Assembly (NCBI GenBank): GCA_963830175.1
Contig: CAWHKV010000002.1
Coordinates: 62,001 to 126,000, forward strand
Direction: 5' to 3'
DNA: 64,000 nucleotides
Source: JBBRBB01 sp963830175
GTDB taxonomy: Bacteria; Bacteroidota; Bacteroidia; Chitinophagales; Chitinophagaceae
Shown here: positions 42,567 to 51,276 of the stretch, piece by piece
Layout of the letters: each line of letters starts with the position of its first letter
How positions within the stretch are numbered: the stretch's first letter is position 1
Notes under the pieces: model-generated
What the model saw: the letters and a program-made list of their open reading frames with translations, nothing else
What the model was told of the DNA's origin: nothing
The model's database searches: none
Program-made: the position numbers and the translations under genes

Positions 42567-43403
42567 TTAAATTTGATTTAAAAGATTTCGAAGTACGCTT
42601 AAATTTTTTTCGTCCCAGTTCTCATCCTTGGGCAATTCTAATACTTTAGGAATATGTGCAAACTCTTTTAACACAAGGCGAAAACTTTCTAAACCTAATT
42701 TACCCATTCCAATATGATCATGCCTGTCCACACGGCTACCCAAATCGGTTTTAGTATCATTCAGATGTATTGCCTGCAATTTATCTAATCCAATAATGTT
42801 GTCAAATGCATTAAAGGTTTCTTTAAATGCTTTTTCATTTCTAAGGTCGTACCCTGCAGAAAAGGCATGGCATGTATCGAAGCAAACACCCAACCTGTCA
42901 GATTTTGTTCCGGCTATAATATCTCTTAAATGCTCGAATTTAAATCCTATGGATGAACCTTGCCCGGCTGTATTTTCAAGCAATATTTTAACGGGCATTC
43001 CAGCAGTTCTATCCAAAACCTTTTCTAATCCTTTTATTATCCGCATGATGGCAGTGTCAGGTGTCTGGTCTTTAAAAGAACCGGGGTGCAGCACGCAGAA
43101 AGATAATCCAAGGGCATTGCAGCGAATTACTTCACCGGTAAGTGTATCAATTGATTTTTGATAAATATCTTCATTTAAGCTGGCCAGGTTAAGCAGGTAT
43201 GAACAATGTGAGAAAATGATCTGAATCTTATCGCGGTTCCAGGAGGTTGAAAATTTTTGTAATAAGTCATCATCCAGCGTTTTATTTAACCATTGCCTTT
43301 GATTTTGTGTAAATATTTGAAAAGTATCAATACCAAGCCGTTCAGCCTCTTCAAAAGAATTACATAAGCCTCCAGAAACTGAACAATGTACTCCTAACAA
43401 CAT
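42567..43403 (-). CDS. nfo: Deoxyribonuclease IV (AP endonuclease)
   Basis: 278 residues from the ATG at 43403 (MLLGVHCSVSGGLCNSFEEA), which matches the family start; a TTG three codons upstream adds nothing conserved. The TIM-barrel zinc enzyme shows FSHCSYLLNLAS, LHPGSFKDQ, ILLENTAGQGSSIG, GVCFDTCHAFSAGYDL, AIHLNDTKTDLGSRVDRHDH and the LELPKDENWDEKN end, covering all three metal sites. Nfo cleaves DNA at abasic sites in base excision repair. The gap of 154 nt to the next gene upstream shows no clear promoter. Confidence 0.95.
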   Translation of the reverse strand: MLLGVHCSVSGGLCNSFEEAERLGIDTFQIFTQNQRQWLNKTLDDDLLQKFSTSWNRDKIQIIFSHCSYLLNLASLNEDIYQKSIDTLTGEVIRCNALGLSFCVLHPGSFKDQTPDTAIMRIIKGLEKVLDRTAGMPVKILLENTAGQGSSIGFKFEHLRDIIAGTKSDRLGVCFDTCHAFSAGYDLRNEKAFKETFNAFDNIIGLDKLQAIHLNDTKTDLGSRVDRHDHIGMGKLGLESFRLVLKEFAHIPKVLELPKDENWDEKNLSVLRNLLNQI

Positions 43404-43572
43404 ACTTTTCAATTTGTGTAATGGTAAATATAAGCAGTTACCTTTTTTACGAATTGTATAAAAACTTTAAACTTTTTAATTATGCAAAACCGGCTATCAT
43501 GAATCATATAAGCATTAAGGCTTTTTGGACAAAAGCAAAAAAATTTAAATTAGTATATTGCCCTTTTACGAA

Positions 43573-43806
43573 ATGATGGTAGAAAACGAATTCAGAAAAA
43601 AGCAACAACGCAATTATATGCTAATGCGGCGGGTCAGGGATATTGCTATGGCTCTTATTATTCTTATGATTGGCATCATGACCTTTTATGCAGATAAGTT
43701 AGGTTTTGATTTGGCCATCGATCCCGTTATAAGGTATATGTTTGCCGGCCTTTGCATATTATATGGGGGTTTCAGGCTGTACAGGGGAATTAAAAGCGAT
43801 TATTAA
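43573..43806 (+). CDS. Small membrane protein
   Basis: 77 residues from the ATG at 43573; a TTG at 43558 adds five residues and is less likely. The N-terminus is basic (FRKKQQRNYMLMRRVRD) and two membrane helices follow (AMALIILMIGIMTFYA and YMFAGLCILYGGFRLY). No family is recognised. It lies 17 nt upstream of the PstS-like lipoprotein gene, and the trio with the TPR gene looks like one unit. Confidence 0.75.
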   Translation: MMVENEFRKKQQRNYMLMRRVRDIAMALIILMIGIMTFYADKLGFDLAIDPVIRYMFAGLCILYGGFRLYRGIKSDY

Positions 43807-43823
43807 AGTTGTTATAAGTAATT

Positions 43824-44738
43824 ATGAGAAAGTTTGTTTTTATAACAATTTTATTGGGCATTCATTTTATTTCATGTAATAATAAACATGACGAAAAGAG
43901 CCTTTATGATTCTCCCAAAAAAGGAACTATTTACATTAGTGTAGATGAAAGTTTTAAACCTGTAATTGAAGAACAGGTCAAAGTATACGAAGCCTCTTAC
44001 CCCGAAACACATATAATAGCTTCATATAAACCTGAGGCAGATTGCTTTCGCGATTTGGAGAAAGACAGCACCAGGCTTATTATTGTAGCCAAAGGTTTAA
44101 CAAAAGACCAGTCAGATTTTTTTGAATCCAAAGTATCTTTCAGACCACAATATGATGTTCTTGCCTACGATGCTGTATGCGCCATTGTTAATTACAATGC
44201 ACCAGACAGCGTGTTTACCAATCAGCAATTACAGAATTATTTAAGTGGAGAAAACAAAAACAAAACCATTGTACTCGATGGCAAAAATGCTACCAGCACG
44301 GTACGTTATTTAATGGATAGTGTTTTAAGAGGCAAATCGTTTGGCAGCAATGTTTTTGCCGCAAATAACAGTGTACAGGTTATTGACTATGTAAAAAATA
44401 ACAGGGATGCAATTGGTTTTGTAGGCTCTAGCTGGGTGGGTGACCAGGATGATAAGGAACAAAGAAAAAATGCCCAGTTTCTGAGGCTCGCAATGCTGGA
44501 ATGCAAAATTTGTGATAAAGATACCTTTGCAAAACCATCGCAAGCCACAATATATTATGGTTATTACCCTTTGGTACGGCCTTTGTATTTTATTCTTAAA
44601 GAAAACACGACGGGTTTAGGGACCGGTTTTGTAAATTTTCTAACCCTGGAAAGAGGTCAACTTGTTTTTAAAAGAAGTTATCTTGTACCCGCTAAAATGA
44701 GTTTTGGTGTAAGAAGCACGGAAATAGAGGAACAATAA
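43824..44738 (+). CDS. PstS-like substrate-binding lipoprotein
   Basis: A 304-residue periplasmic binding protein. The N-terminus ends at a lipobox cysteine (GIHFISCNNKH, Cys19). The fold resembles phosphate-binding PstS: GTIYISVDESFKPVIEEQV, DSTRLIIVAKGLT, and VLDGKNATSTVRYLMD and IGFVGSSWVGDQDD in the second lobe. There are no pstCAB genes next to it, so it may sense or bind phosphate or another anion without serving a classical ABC importer. It lies in a unit with a small membrane protein and a TPR protein. Confidence 0.85.
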   Translation: MRKFVFITILLGIHFISCNNKHDEKSLYDSPKKGTIYISVDESFKPVIEEQVKVYEASYPETHIIASYKPEADCFRDLEKDSTRLIIVAKGLTKDQSDFFESKVSFRPQYDVLAYDAVCAIVNYNAPDSVFTNQQLQNYLSGENKNKTIVLDGKNATSTVRYLMDSVLRGKSFGSNVFAANNSVQVIDYVKNNRDAIGFVGSSWVGDQDDKEQRKNAQFLRLAMLECKICDKDTFAKPSQATIYYGYYPLVRPLYFILKENTTGLGTGFVNFLTLERGQLVFKRSYLVPAKMSFGVRSTEIEEQ

Positions 44739-44771
44739 TTTTTAATCATTTAAATCAAGAAAAATTCAGAC

Positions 44772-46406
44772 ATGATGAAAACATTAGTTACGTTATTAGC
44801 CTTTGTCGCATTTTCATTTAATGGAATAGCGCAAAGTTTGGATGAAGGAATAAAATTCCTGTATTATGAAAAAAATAAAAGTGCGAAGGAAGTATTTCAA
44901 AAATTAGTAGATAAAAATTCTAAAGATGCCAATGCCATTTACTGGCTGGGTCAGGCAATGCTTGCAGAAGATAATATTAAAGATGCCAAAGCGCTTTACC
45001 AGAAAGCCCTTACTGAGGGCAATAACAACCCATGGATTTGGGTAGGAATGGGCCATGTTGAAATTTTAGAAAATGGCGACCTTAATTCAGCCAAACAAAA
45101 ATTTGAGCAGGCAATTACTGCAACTAAAAATAGAAAGGGCAACGAAGACCCGTCTATTTTAAATGCCATTGGTCGTGCCAATGCAGATGGAAGCAGCAAA
45201 CAGGGCGATCCTTTATATGGTATTGAAAAATTAAAAAGATCTATTGAACTCGATAGCAAAAATCCGGATGCCTTTATAAATCTGGGTATTAATTACCTGA
45301 AACTTGGAACCGAGCATGGTGGAGAAGCGGTGGAAGCATTCAGAAATGCAGCCATGCTCAATCCCCAATATGCTGCAGCCTATTATAGAATGGGACGTGT
45401 GTACCAAAGCCAGAAAAATAAAGAATCTATGGACGAGCAGTTTGCTAAAGCAATATCTGCCGACCCTGCATTTCCACCGGTTTATATTTCTTACTTTTTA
45501 TATTACCAGGATAGGGATGTAAACGTTGCCAAAGAATATCTTGACAAATTTGTTCAGTATGCTGATAAAGATTGTTACACAGATTATTTCGTAGCAGATT
45601 ATTTATTCCGCGCGGGTAAATACCAGGAGTCCCTGGCTAAAACCCAGGAAATGGAAAATGGCGCCTGCGCTAATTTTCCAAGAATTAACGTTTTATATGC
45701 ATACGATTATGACAGGTTAGGGGATAGTTTAAAAGCGAAATCTTATATAGAGAAATTCTTTGCCAGCAACCCGGCCAGTATAGAACCGACTGACTATGTA
45801 TTTGCGGGTCAGTTATTATCTAAATTTCCTGGAGATACTTCGGCAGTATCTTATTTGGAGAAAGCAATAGAAGCAGACACCGTAAAAGAAAATCAAATTG
45901 ATTATTTAAATACGTTAGCAGAATTATATGAAAAGGATTCAGCTTTTTTAAATCAGTATAATACACTGTTAAGAATAATTGAACTAAAGGGAACAGGAAC
46001 ATCAGAAAGCGATTATTATAAATTAAGTTCCGCAGCGCTCGACAGCAAAGAATGTACTATTGCCGATTCTATTTCAAAAGCCTATGTAGCTGCATATCCC
46101 GACAAACCACAAGGTTATAGTTTTAATGTACTTGCGGCTAAAATGTGTGATGCAGATACATCTCAGGGACTGGCTGTTGAACCCATTCTCAAATACAATG
46201 AGTATATGATGAAGGATACTGCAGCAAATAAGAAAAGAATATTTATTAATGACTATTACCTGTTGTTGTATTATAACGATCATGCAAAAGATGTAGACAA
46301 GGCAATTGAAACACTTGACCACATGCTTATGCTATATCCTGAACCAGGTGAGGAAAACAGTTTCGCCAAGTCAACCAAGGATGCTTTAATAAAAGCAAGA
46401 AAGTAA
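44772..46406 (+). CDS. Tetratricopeptide repeat protein
   Basis: A 544-residue exported protein with a signal peptide (MMKTLVTLLAFVAFSFNGIAQ) and about ten TPR-type helix pairs through the rest, for example AKEVFQKLVDKNSKDANAIY, AFINLGINYLKLGTEHGGE and AAYYRMGRVYQSQKNKESM. TPR arrays are protein-binding scaffolds. The frequent co-occurrence with a PstS-like lipoprotein suggests a shared envelope role, which is inference. A strong terminator follows, separating it from the nuo operon. Confidence 0.9.
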   Translation: MMKTLVTLLAFVAFSFNGIAQSLDEGIKFLYYEKNKSAKEVFQKLVDKNSKDANAIYWLGQAMLAEDNIKDAKALYQKALTEGNNNPWIWVGMGHVEILENGDLNSAKQKFEQAITATKNRKGNEDPSILNAIGRANADGSSKQGDPLYGIEKLKRSIELDSKNPDAFINLGINYLKLGTEHGGEAVEAFRNAAMLNPQYAAAYYRMGRVYQSQKNKESMDEQFAKAISADPAFPPVYISYFLYYQDRDVNVAKEYLDKFVQYADKDCYTDYFVADYLFRAGKYQESLAKTQEMENGACANFPRINVLYAYDYDRLGDSLKAKSYIEKFFASNPASIEPTDYVFAGQLLSKFPGDTSAVSYLEKAIEADTVKENQIDYLNTLAELYEKDSAFLNQYNTLLRIIELKGTGTSESDYYKLSSAALDSKECTIADSISKAYVAAYPDKPQGYSFNVLAAKMCDADTSQGLAVEPILKYNEYMMKDTAANKKRIFINDYYLLLYYNDHAKDVDKAIETLDHMLMLYPEPGEENSFAKSTKDALIKARK

Positions 46407-46432
46407 ATTCACAAAACATAAAACATTTTAAT

Positions 46433-46460
46433 AAAACTCTCCTAAACAGGGGAGTTTTTT
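46433..46460 (+). terminator. Rho-independent terminator before the nuo operon
   Basis: AAAACTCTCC (46433-46442) pairs with GGGGAGTTTT (46449-46458), nine Watson-Crick pairs and one G-T, with a 6-nt loop and a T-tract to 46460. Confidence 0.92.
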
Positions 46461-46482
46461 CATTTAATACTTGCATCATTGT

Positions 46483-46490
46483 TATTTTTG
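46483..46490 (+). promoter_or_regulatory. -7 box TATTTTTG, nuo operon
   Basis: Exact TAnnTTTG match 16 nt before the nuoA ATG and 22 nt after the preceding terminator; no clear -33 TTG at the usual spacing. Confidence 0.5.
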
Positions 46491-46506
46491 CAAATAAATC
46501 GTTCAA

Positions 46507-46908
46507 ATGCAGTTATTGAATATTTTGCTCGATGTAACAAGGTCCAACTCATCATCCGATTATTTTCCAATTGGTTTGCAATTGCTTTTTGCGTCAGGCT
46601 TTGTGGCAACCATGATGGTACTTACTCATCTTTTCGGACCCTCCAGGAAAACCGCTGATAAATTAGAAAATTTTGCCAGCGGTATTGCCAGCCATGGAAA
46701 TGCCCGGCAGCCCATGGCCATCAAATATTTTTTGGTCGCCATCTTATTCGTATTGTTTGATGTGGAAGTGATATTTTTTTACCCTTACGCCGTAAATTTT
46801 CGCTTTTTAGGTTGGACAGGCTTTTGGGAAGTTTTACTTTTTGTTGGCTTCTTTCTTGCAGGTTTCATATACATTATTAAAAGAGGGGCATTAACGTGGG
46901 AAGATTAG
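46507..46908 (+). CDS. nuoA: NADH-quinone oxidoreductase subunit A
   Basis: A 133-residue membrane subunit with three helices and the typical YFLVAILFVLFDVEVIFFYP block carrying the conserved acidic residues, plus the FASGIASHGNARQPMAIK loop (partly the conserved YECG-like region). It is the first of fourteen nuo genes. NuoA packs next to NuoH at the quinone-channel junction of complex I. Gap to nuoB is 37 nt. Confidence 0.95.
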   Translation: MQLLNILLDVTRSNSSSDYFPIGLQLLFASGFVATMMVLTHLFGPSRKTADKLENFASGIASHGNARQPMAIKYFLVAILFVLFDVEVIFFYPYAVNFRFLGWTGFWEVLLFVGFFLAGFIYIIKRGALTWED

Positions 46909-46945
46909 GTTTTCAGTACCCCCAAAAAAGATTAAATTAAGAACT

Positions 46946-47533
46946 ATGCGTCCAGTACGTTTTAATATAAAAGAAAAGAAGGTTGATATTCATGAAAATA
47001 TTGCCATTGCCGATATGCCGGAAGGCTTGCAGGGCGAGGGTTATTTCGCAACATCCTTTGAAAAAATTGTTGGCCTTGCCCGTAAAAATTCTATATGGCC
47101 ACTACCCTTTGCCACCTCTTGCTGTGGCATAGAATTCATGGCATTAATGGGTTCTCATTACGATTTTGCCAGGTTTGGCGCAGAAAGGCTAGGTTTCACC
47201 CCCCGCCAGTGCGATTTATTAATGGTAATGGGTACCATTGCTAAAAAAATGGCTCCTGTTGTTAAGCAGGTTTACCTGCAAATGGCTGAACCCCGGTGGG
47301 TACTTTCCATGGGTGCATGCGCTAGTTCCGGTGGAATTTTTGACACATATAGTGTTTTGCAGGGTATAGATCAGATAATACCGGTAGATGTATATGTGCC
47401 CGGATGCCCTCCCCGTCCAGAGGCAGTGATCGATGGCGTATTAAAGATCCAGGACCTTATGCATAATGAAAGTCTTCGCCGTAGAAATAGCGATCATTAT
47501 AAAGCATTACTGTCCAGTTACGGAATTCAATAA
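46946..47533 (+). CDS. nuoB: NADH-quinone oxidoreductase subunit B
   Basis: A 195-residue subunit that carries the terminal [4Fe-4S] cluster N2. Cluster ligands are visible in PFATSCCGIEFMA (tandem cysteines), MGACASSGGIFDTY and DVYVPGCPPRPEAVIDG. NuoB passes electrons to quinone at the interface with NuoD. Length is normal. The distance to nuoC is 51 nt, and a promoter-like box lies in that gap. Confidence 0.97.
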   Translation: MRPVRFNIKEKKVDIHENIAIADMPEGLQGEGYFATSFEKIVGLARKNSIWPLPFATSCCGIEFMALMGSHYDFARFGAERLGFTPRQCDLLMVMGTIAKKMAPVVKQVYLQMAEPRWVLSMGACASSGGIFDTYSVLQGIDQIIPVDVYVPGCPPRPEAVIDGVLKIQDLMHNESLRRRNSDHYKALLSSYGIQ

Positions 47534-47565
47534 TTTATTTTTAATGTATTCGCGCATCGTTTATT

Positions 47566-47573
47566 TAAATTTG
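47566..47573 (+). promoter_or_regulatory. -7 box TAAATTTG upstream of nuoC
   Basis: Exact TAnnTTTG match ending 11 nt before the nuoC ATG, in one of the larger gaps of the operon. It could be an internal promoter for nuoC onward. Confidence 0.4.
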
Positions 47574-47584
47574 CACCCTTTATA

Positions 47585-48088
47585 ATGACCTTGACCAACG
47601 AAATAATAAAGCAGCGGTTAATAGAAAAATTTGGAGACGATGTTTCCGGGTTTATTGAACCATATGGCATGCTTACTTTCGAGGCGCCAAAAGATTTTAA
47701 TTTAAAGGTGCTTCAGTTTTTGTACGATGATGAGCAACTTCGTTTTCAATTTTTAACTACCCTGGGTGCTGTACATTATCCCGATAATAAAGGAAAAGAA
47801 CTTGCTGTTGTATACCATTTGCATAACCTTGTAGACAATGTGCGCATTCGTTTTAAGGTATTCACTTCCATTGATCAGCCCGATGTTTACACAGCCACCA
47901 AATTATATGAGGCTGCCAATTGGATGGAAAGAGAAACCTACGATTTTTATGGCGTTAATTTTTTAGGGCATCCGAATTTAAAACGCATTTTGAACGTGGA
48001 TGAAATGGATTATTTCCCTTTAAGAAAAGAATATCCGTTAGAAGAACGTACCCGGCAGGATAAAGATGATGAAATGTTTGGCAGGTAA
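47585..48088 (+). CDS. nuoC: NADH-quinone oxidoreductase subunit C
   Basis: A 167-residue peripheral-arm subunit with the C-terminal signature ANWMERETYDFYGVNFLGHP and LRKEYPLEERTRQD. It is a separate gene, not fused with nuoD as in Escherichia coli. NuoC supports the NuoB-NuoD hub. nuoD begins 14 nt downstream. Confidence 0.95.
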   Translation: MTLTNEIIKQRLIEKFGDDVSGFIEPYGMLTFEAPKDFNLKVLQFLYDDEQLRFQFLTTLGAVHYPDNKGKELAVVYHLHNLVDNVRIRFKVFTSIDQPDVYTATKLYEAANWMERETYDFYGVNFLGHPNLKRILNVDEMDYFPLRKEYPLEERTRQDKDDEMFGR

Positions 48089-48102
48089 TCAAATAACAAA
48101 GA

Positions 48103-49328
48103 ATGAATTCTACGCACAATATAAAACTACCTGAAGGTTCAATAGAAAAACAAACCACTACACTTAACCTGGGGCCCACGCACCCTGCTACACATGGTGT
48201 TTTTCAAAACATATTAGAATTAGACGGAGAAAGAATTGTAAGCGCAGAACAAACCATCGGCTATATTCACCGTGCTTACGAAAAATTGCCGAGCGGCGTC
48301 CGTTGTACCAGATTACCCCGCTTACAGATAGAATGAATTACTGCAGTTCGCCTATCAATAATATGGGATGGCACATTACCTGCGAAAAACTGCTAAAAAT
48401 ACAAACCCCCAAACGGGTCGATTACCTGCGGGTTATCATGATGGAATTGGCCCGCATATCAGATCACCTTATTTGTAATTCTGTTGTTGGGGTCGATACA
48501 GGGGCTTTTACAGGCTTTTTATACGTAATGCAATACCGCGAACTTATTTATGAAATATATGAAGAAGTGTGCGGCTCAAGGCTTACCACCAATATGGGTC
48601 GTATCGGGGGGTTTGAAAGAAATTTCAACAACACCGCCTTTACTAAACTGGAAAAATTTCTGGATGAATACCCGGATGTATTAAAAGAATTTGAAAACCT
48701 GTTTACCCGTAACCGCATTTTTATGGATCGTACTATTGGTGCGGGTCCAATTGGTGCAGAACGCGCATTGAACTATGGTTTTACAGGTCCTAACCTGCGT
48801 GCTGCCGGAGTAGATTACGATGTTCGCATACATACGCCTTACAGCAGTTACGAAGATTTCGAATTTAAGATCCCAGTCGGTACCACCGGAGATTGTTATG
48901 ATCGTTTTCTTGTTCGTAATGAAGAAATGTGGCAAAGCCTGAATATTATAAGGCAGGCTTATAAGAAGATACAAGAGTTCAAAGGGGTGGAAGCAGAGGT
49001 TTACCATGCAGATATTCCTGAATATTATCTGCCTCCTAAAGAAGATGTGTATACTAAAATGGAAGCGCTTATATATCATTTTAAAATTATTATGGGCGAA
49101 ACAGATATTCCTGTTGGCGAGGTATACAGCAGTGTTGAAGGTGGAAATGGCGAACTTGGATTTTACCTGATAAGTGATGGCGGCAGAACACCTTACAGGC
49201 TGCACTTCAGGCGACCATGTTTTATTTATTACCAGGCGTATTCAGAACTTGTAAAAGGGGCCATGTTAAGCGATGCGATCGTTGTTATGAGCAGCCTTAA
49301 CCTGATTGCAGGAGAAATGGATTCATAG
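48103..49328 (+). pseudogene. nuoD: NADH-quinone oxidoreductase subunit D, disrupted by a one-base deletion
   Basis: The frame from 48103 reads TLNLGPTHPATHGVFQNILE and AEQTIGYIHRAYEKL and then stops at 48336; a second frame from 48303 reads YQITPLTDRMNYCSSPINNM and runs to 49328 with MGRIGGFERN and the C-terminal FHLRRPCFIY-like end. One missing A in the run at 48281-48285 explains it: six As give YEKIAERRPLYQITPL, exactly what the family shows. The restored protein has 408 residues, normal length. NuoD lines the quinone site. Either a base-calling error in a homopolymer or a real knockout; the former is more likely because no other damage is seen. Confidence 0.92.
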
Positions 49329-49349
49329 TTAAATTACTATCACTTAATA

Positions 49350-49853
49350 ATGAGTAATACTTTTTCGCAGGAGAAATTAAAGAAGGTTAACAGGCTTAAG
49401 GCACAATACCCAGAAGGCAAGCAAAAAAGTGCATTGCTGCCAGTATTGCACCTGGCACAGGAAGAATTTGGTGGATGGCTAAGCGTCGATACCATGAACT
49501 ATGTGGCCGAACTATTGCAATTACAACCAATAGAAGTATATGAAGTAGCTACATTTTACAGCATGTATAACTTAAAACCTGTTGGCAAATACATTTTTGA
49601 AGTATGCCACACCGGTCCATGCATGCTCAACGGAAGCGACGATATCATTGCTTATATAAAACAACGTCTGAATATAAATCCGGGTGAAACAACAGCAGAT
49701 GGTTTATTTACTTTAAAAACAGTAGAGTGCCTTGGGGCTTGTGGGTATGCGCCGATGATGCAATTAGGCAGGTTTTATAAAGAGCATTTAACTGTAGAAA
49801 GGGTAAACCAGATAATTGAAGAATGTACACAAAAGGCTGAACAAAATAACTAA
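49350..49853 (+). CDS. nuoE: NADH-quinone oxidoreductase subunit E
   Basis: A 167-residue thioredoxin-like subunit carrying the [2Fe-2S] cluster N1a. Ligands are the cysteines in EVCHTGPCML (spaced by four) and in KTVECLGACGYAP. The helical N-terminal region (ALLPVLHLAQEEFGGWLS and ATFYSMYNLKPVGKY) is standard. It forms the NADH dehydrogenase module with NuoF and NuoG. Confidence 0.96.
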   Translation: MSNTFSQEKLKKVNRLKAQYPEGKQKSALLPVLHLAQEEFGGWLSVDTMNYVAELLQLQPIEVYEVATFYSMYNLKPVGKYIFEVCHTGPCMLNGSDDIIAYIKQRLNINPGETTADGLFTLKTVECLGACGYAPMMQLGRFYKEHLTVERVNQIIEECTQKAEQNN

Positions 49854-49883
49854 AGCCGGTTTATCCGGAAGCTGTAAAACAAT

Positions 49884-51234
49884 ATGGCAAGAAAACTATT
49901 ATTAGAAAAGGCACACATAGAAGGCATCAGGAATTATGATGTGTACCGTCGTGAAGGGGGTTATGGGGCCTTGGAAAAAGCATTTAAAATGTCTCCTGCC
50001 GACATTGGGGAAGAGGTTAAGAAGAGTGGCTTGAGGGGAAGGGGCGGGGCTGGTTTCCCTACCGGGTTAAAATGGAGTTTTCTTGCAAAGCCCGAAGGTG
50101 TTCCGCGGTACCTTGTGTGTAATGCCGATGAAAGCGAACCGGGCACCTTTAAAGACCGGTACCTGATGGAGTTTTTGCCACACTTGTTGATTGAAGGATT
50201 AATAATATCTTCTTATGCACTGGGTTGCAACACCACATACATTTATATACGCGGAGAATATACCTGGATTATAGACATATTAGAACAGGCAATTGAAGAA
50301 GCAAAAGCCAATGGCTGGTTGGGTAAATAATATTCAAAATACTGGCTTTGACTGCCAGATATATGTACACAGCGGCGCCGGCGCCTACATATGCGGGGAA
50401 GAAACAGCATTATTAGAAAGCCTGGAAGGCAAAAGAGGAAACCCGCGCATAAAACCACCATTCCCGGCGATCAAAGGTCTGTGGGATTGCCCAACTGTTG
50501 TAAACAATGTAGAAACCCTGGCTGCTATCGTTCCTATTATAAATGATGGTGGTGAAGAATATGCCAAAATCGGTATTGGAAAATCGACCGGAACAAAACT
50601 AATGAGCGCTTGCGGCAATATTAATAAGCCCGGCGTGTACGAAATAGATATGACCATCTCCGTTGAAGAATTTATTTACAGTGATGAGTATTGCGGAGGC
50701 ATAGCCAACGGTAAAAGGCTAAAGGCATGTATTCCGGGCGGATCATCAGTTCCAATTTTACCTGCAAACCTGTTATTAAAAACAGCAAAAGGCGAACAAC
50801 GGATGATGACCTATGAAAGCCTTGCAGATGGTGGATTTGCTACGGGAAGCATGATGGGCAGTGGTGGTTTTATTGTGTTAGACGAAGACCAGTGTGTTGT
50901 TAAGCATACCTATACTTTAGCACGTTTTTACAGGCATGAAAGCTGCGGACAATGCAGCCCCTGCCGCGAAGGAACAGGCTGGATGGAAAAAATATTATTG
51001 AACATTGAAAAAGGAAAAGGCAAGCTGAGTGATATTGAATTGCTTTGGGATATACAAAGCAAAATTGAAGGAAATACTATTTGTCCTTTGGGAGATGCAG
51101 CCGCATGGCCGGTTGCTGCTGCAATAAGGCATTTCAGGGATGAGTTTGAATGGCATGTACTAAACCCTGTAGAAAGCCAGCAAAGAAATTATGGTTTGGC
51201 AAATTATGCTGATACCCTTCAGGTAACAGTATAA
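49884..51234 (+). pseudogene. nuoF: NADH-quinone oxidoreductase subunit F, disrupted by a one-base insertion
   Basis: The frame from 49884 covers the FMN/NADH region (SGLRGRGGAGFPTGLKWSF, CNADESEPGTFKDRYL) and stops at 50330 after GWLGK. A frame beginning 50293 continues with YVHSGAGAYICGEETALLES and the cluster N3 site ESCGQCSPCREGTGW and CPLGDAAAW. One extra base is present: removing T50328 gives GWLGKNIQNTGFDCQ, a smooth join that keeps the conserved GKNI. The restored protein has 449 residues, as expected. NuoF binds NADH and FMN. Without repair the cluster domain is lost. Confidence 0.92.
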
Positions 51235-51276
51235 GTAACAATTATTAAAAAGCAGAAGGAATAAGGAAATATAAAA

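Noticed and set aside
43420..43456. GGTAA...TTACC followed by a T-run, possible plus-strand terminator
   Set aside because: The stem is only five weak pairs and there is no plus-strand gene upstream to end; nfo on the minus strand starts just to the left.
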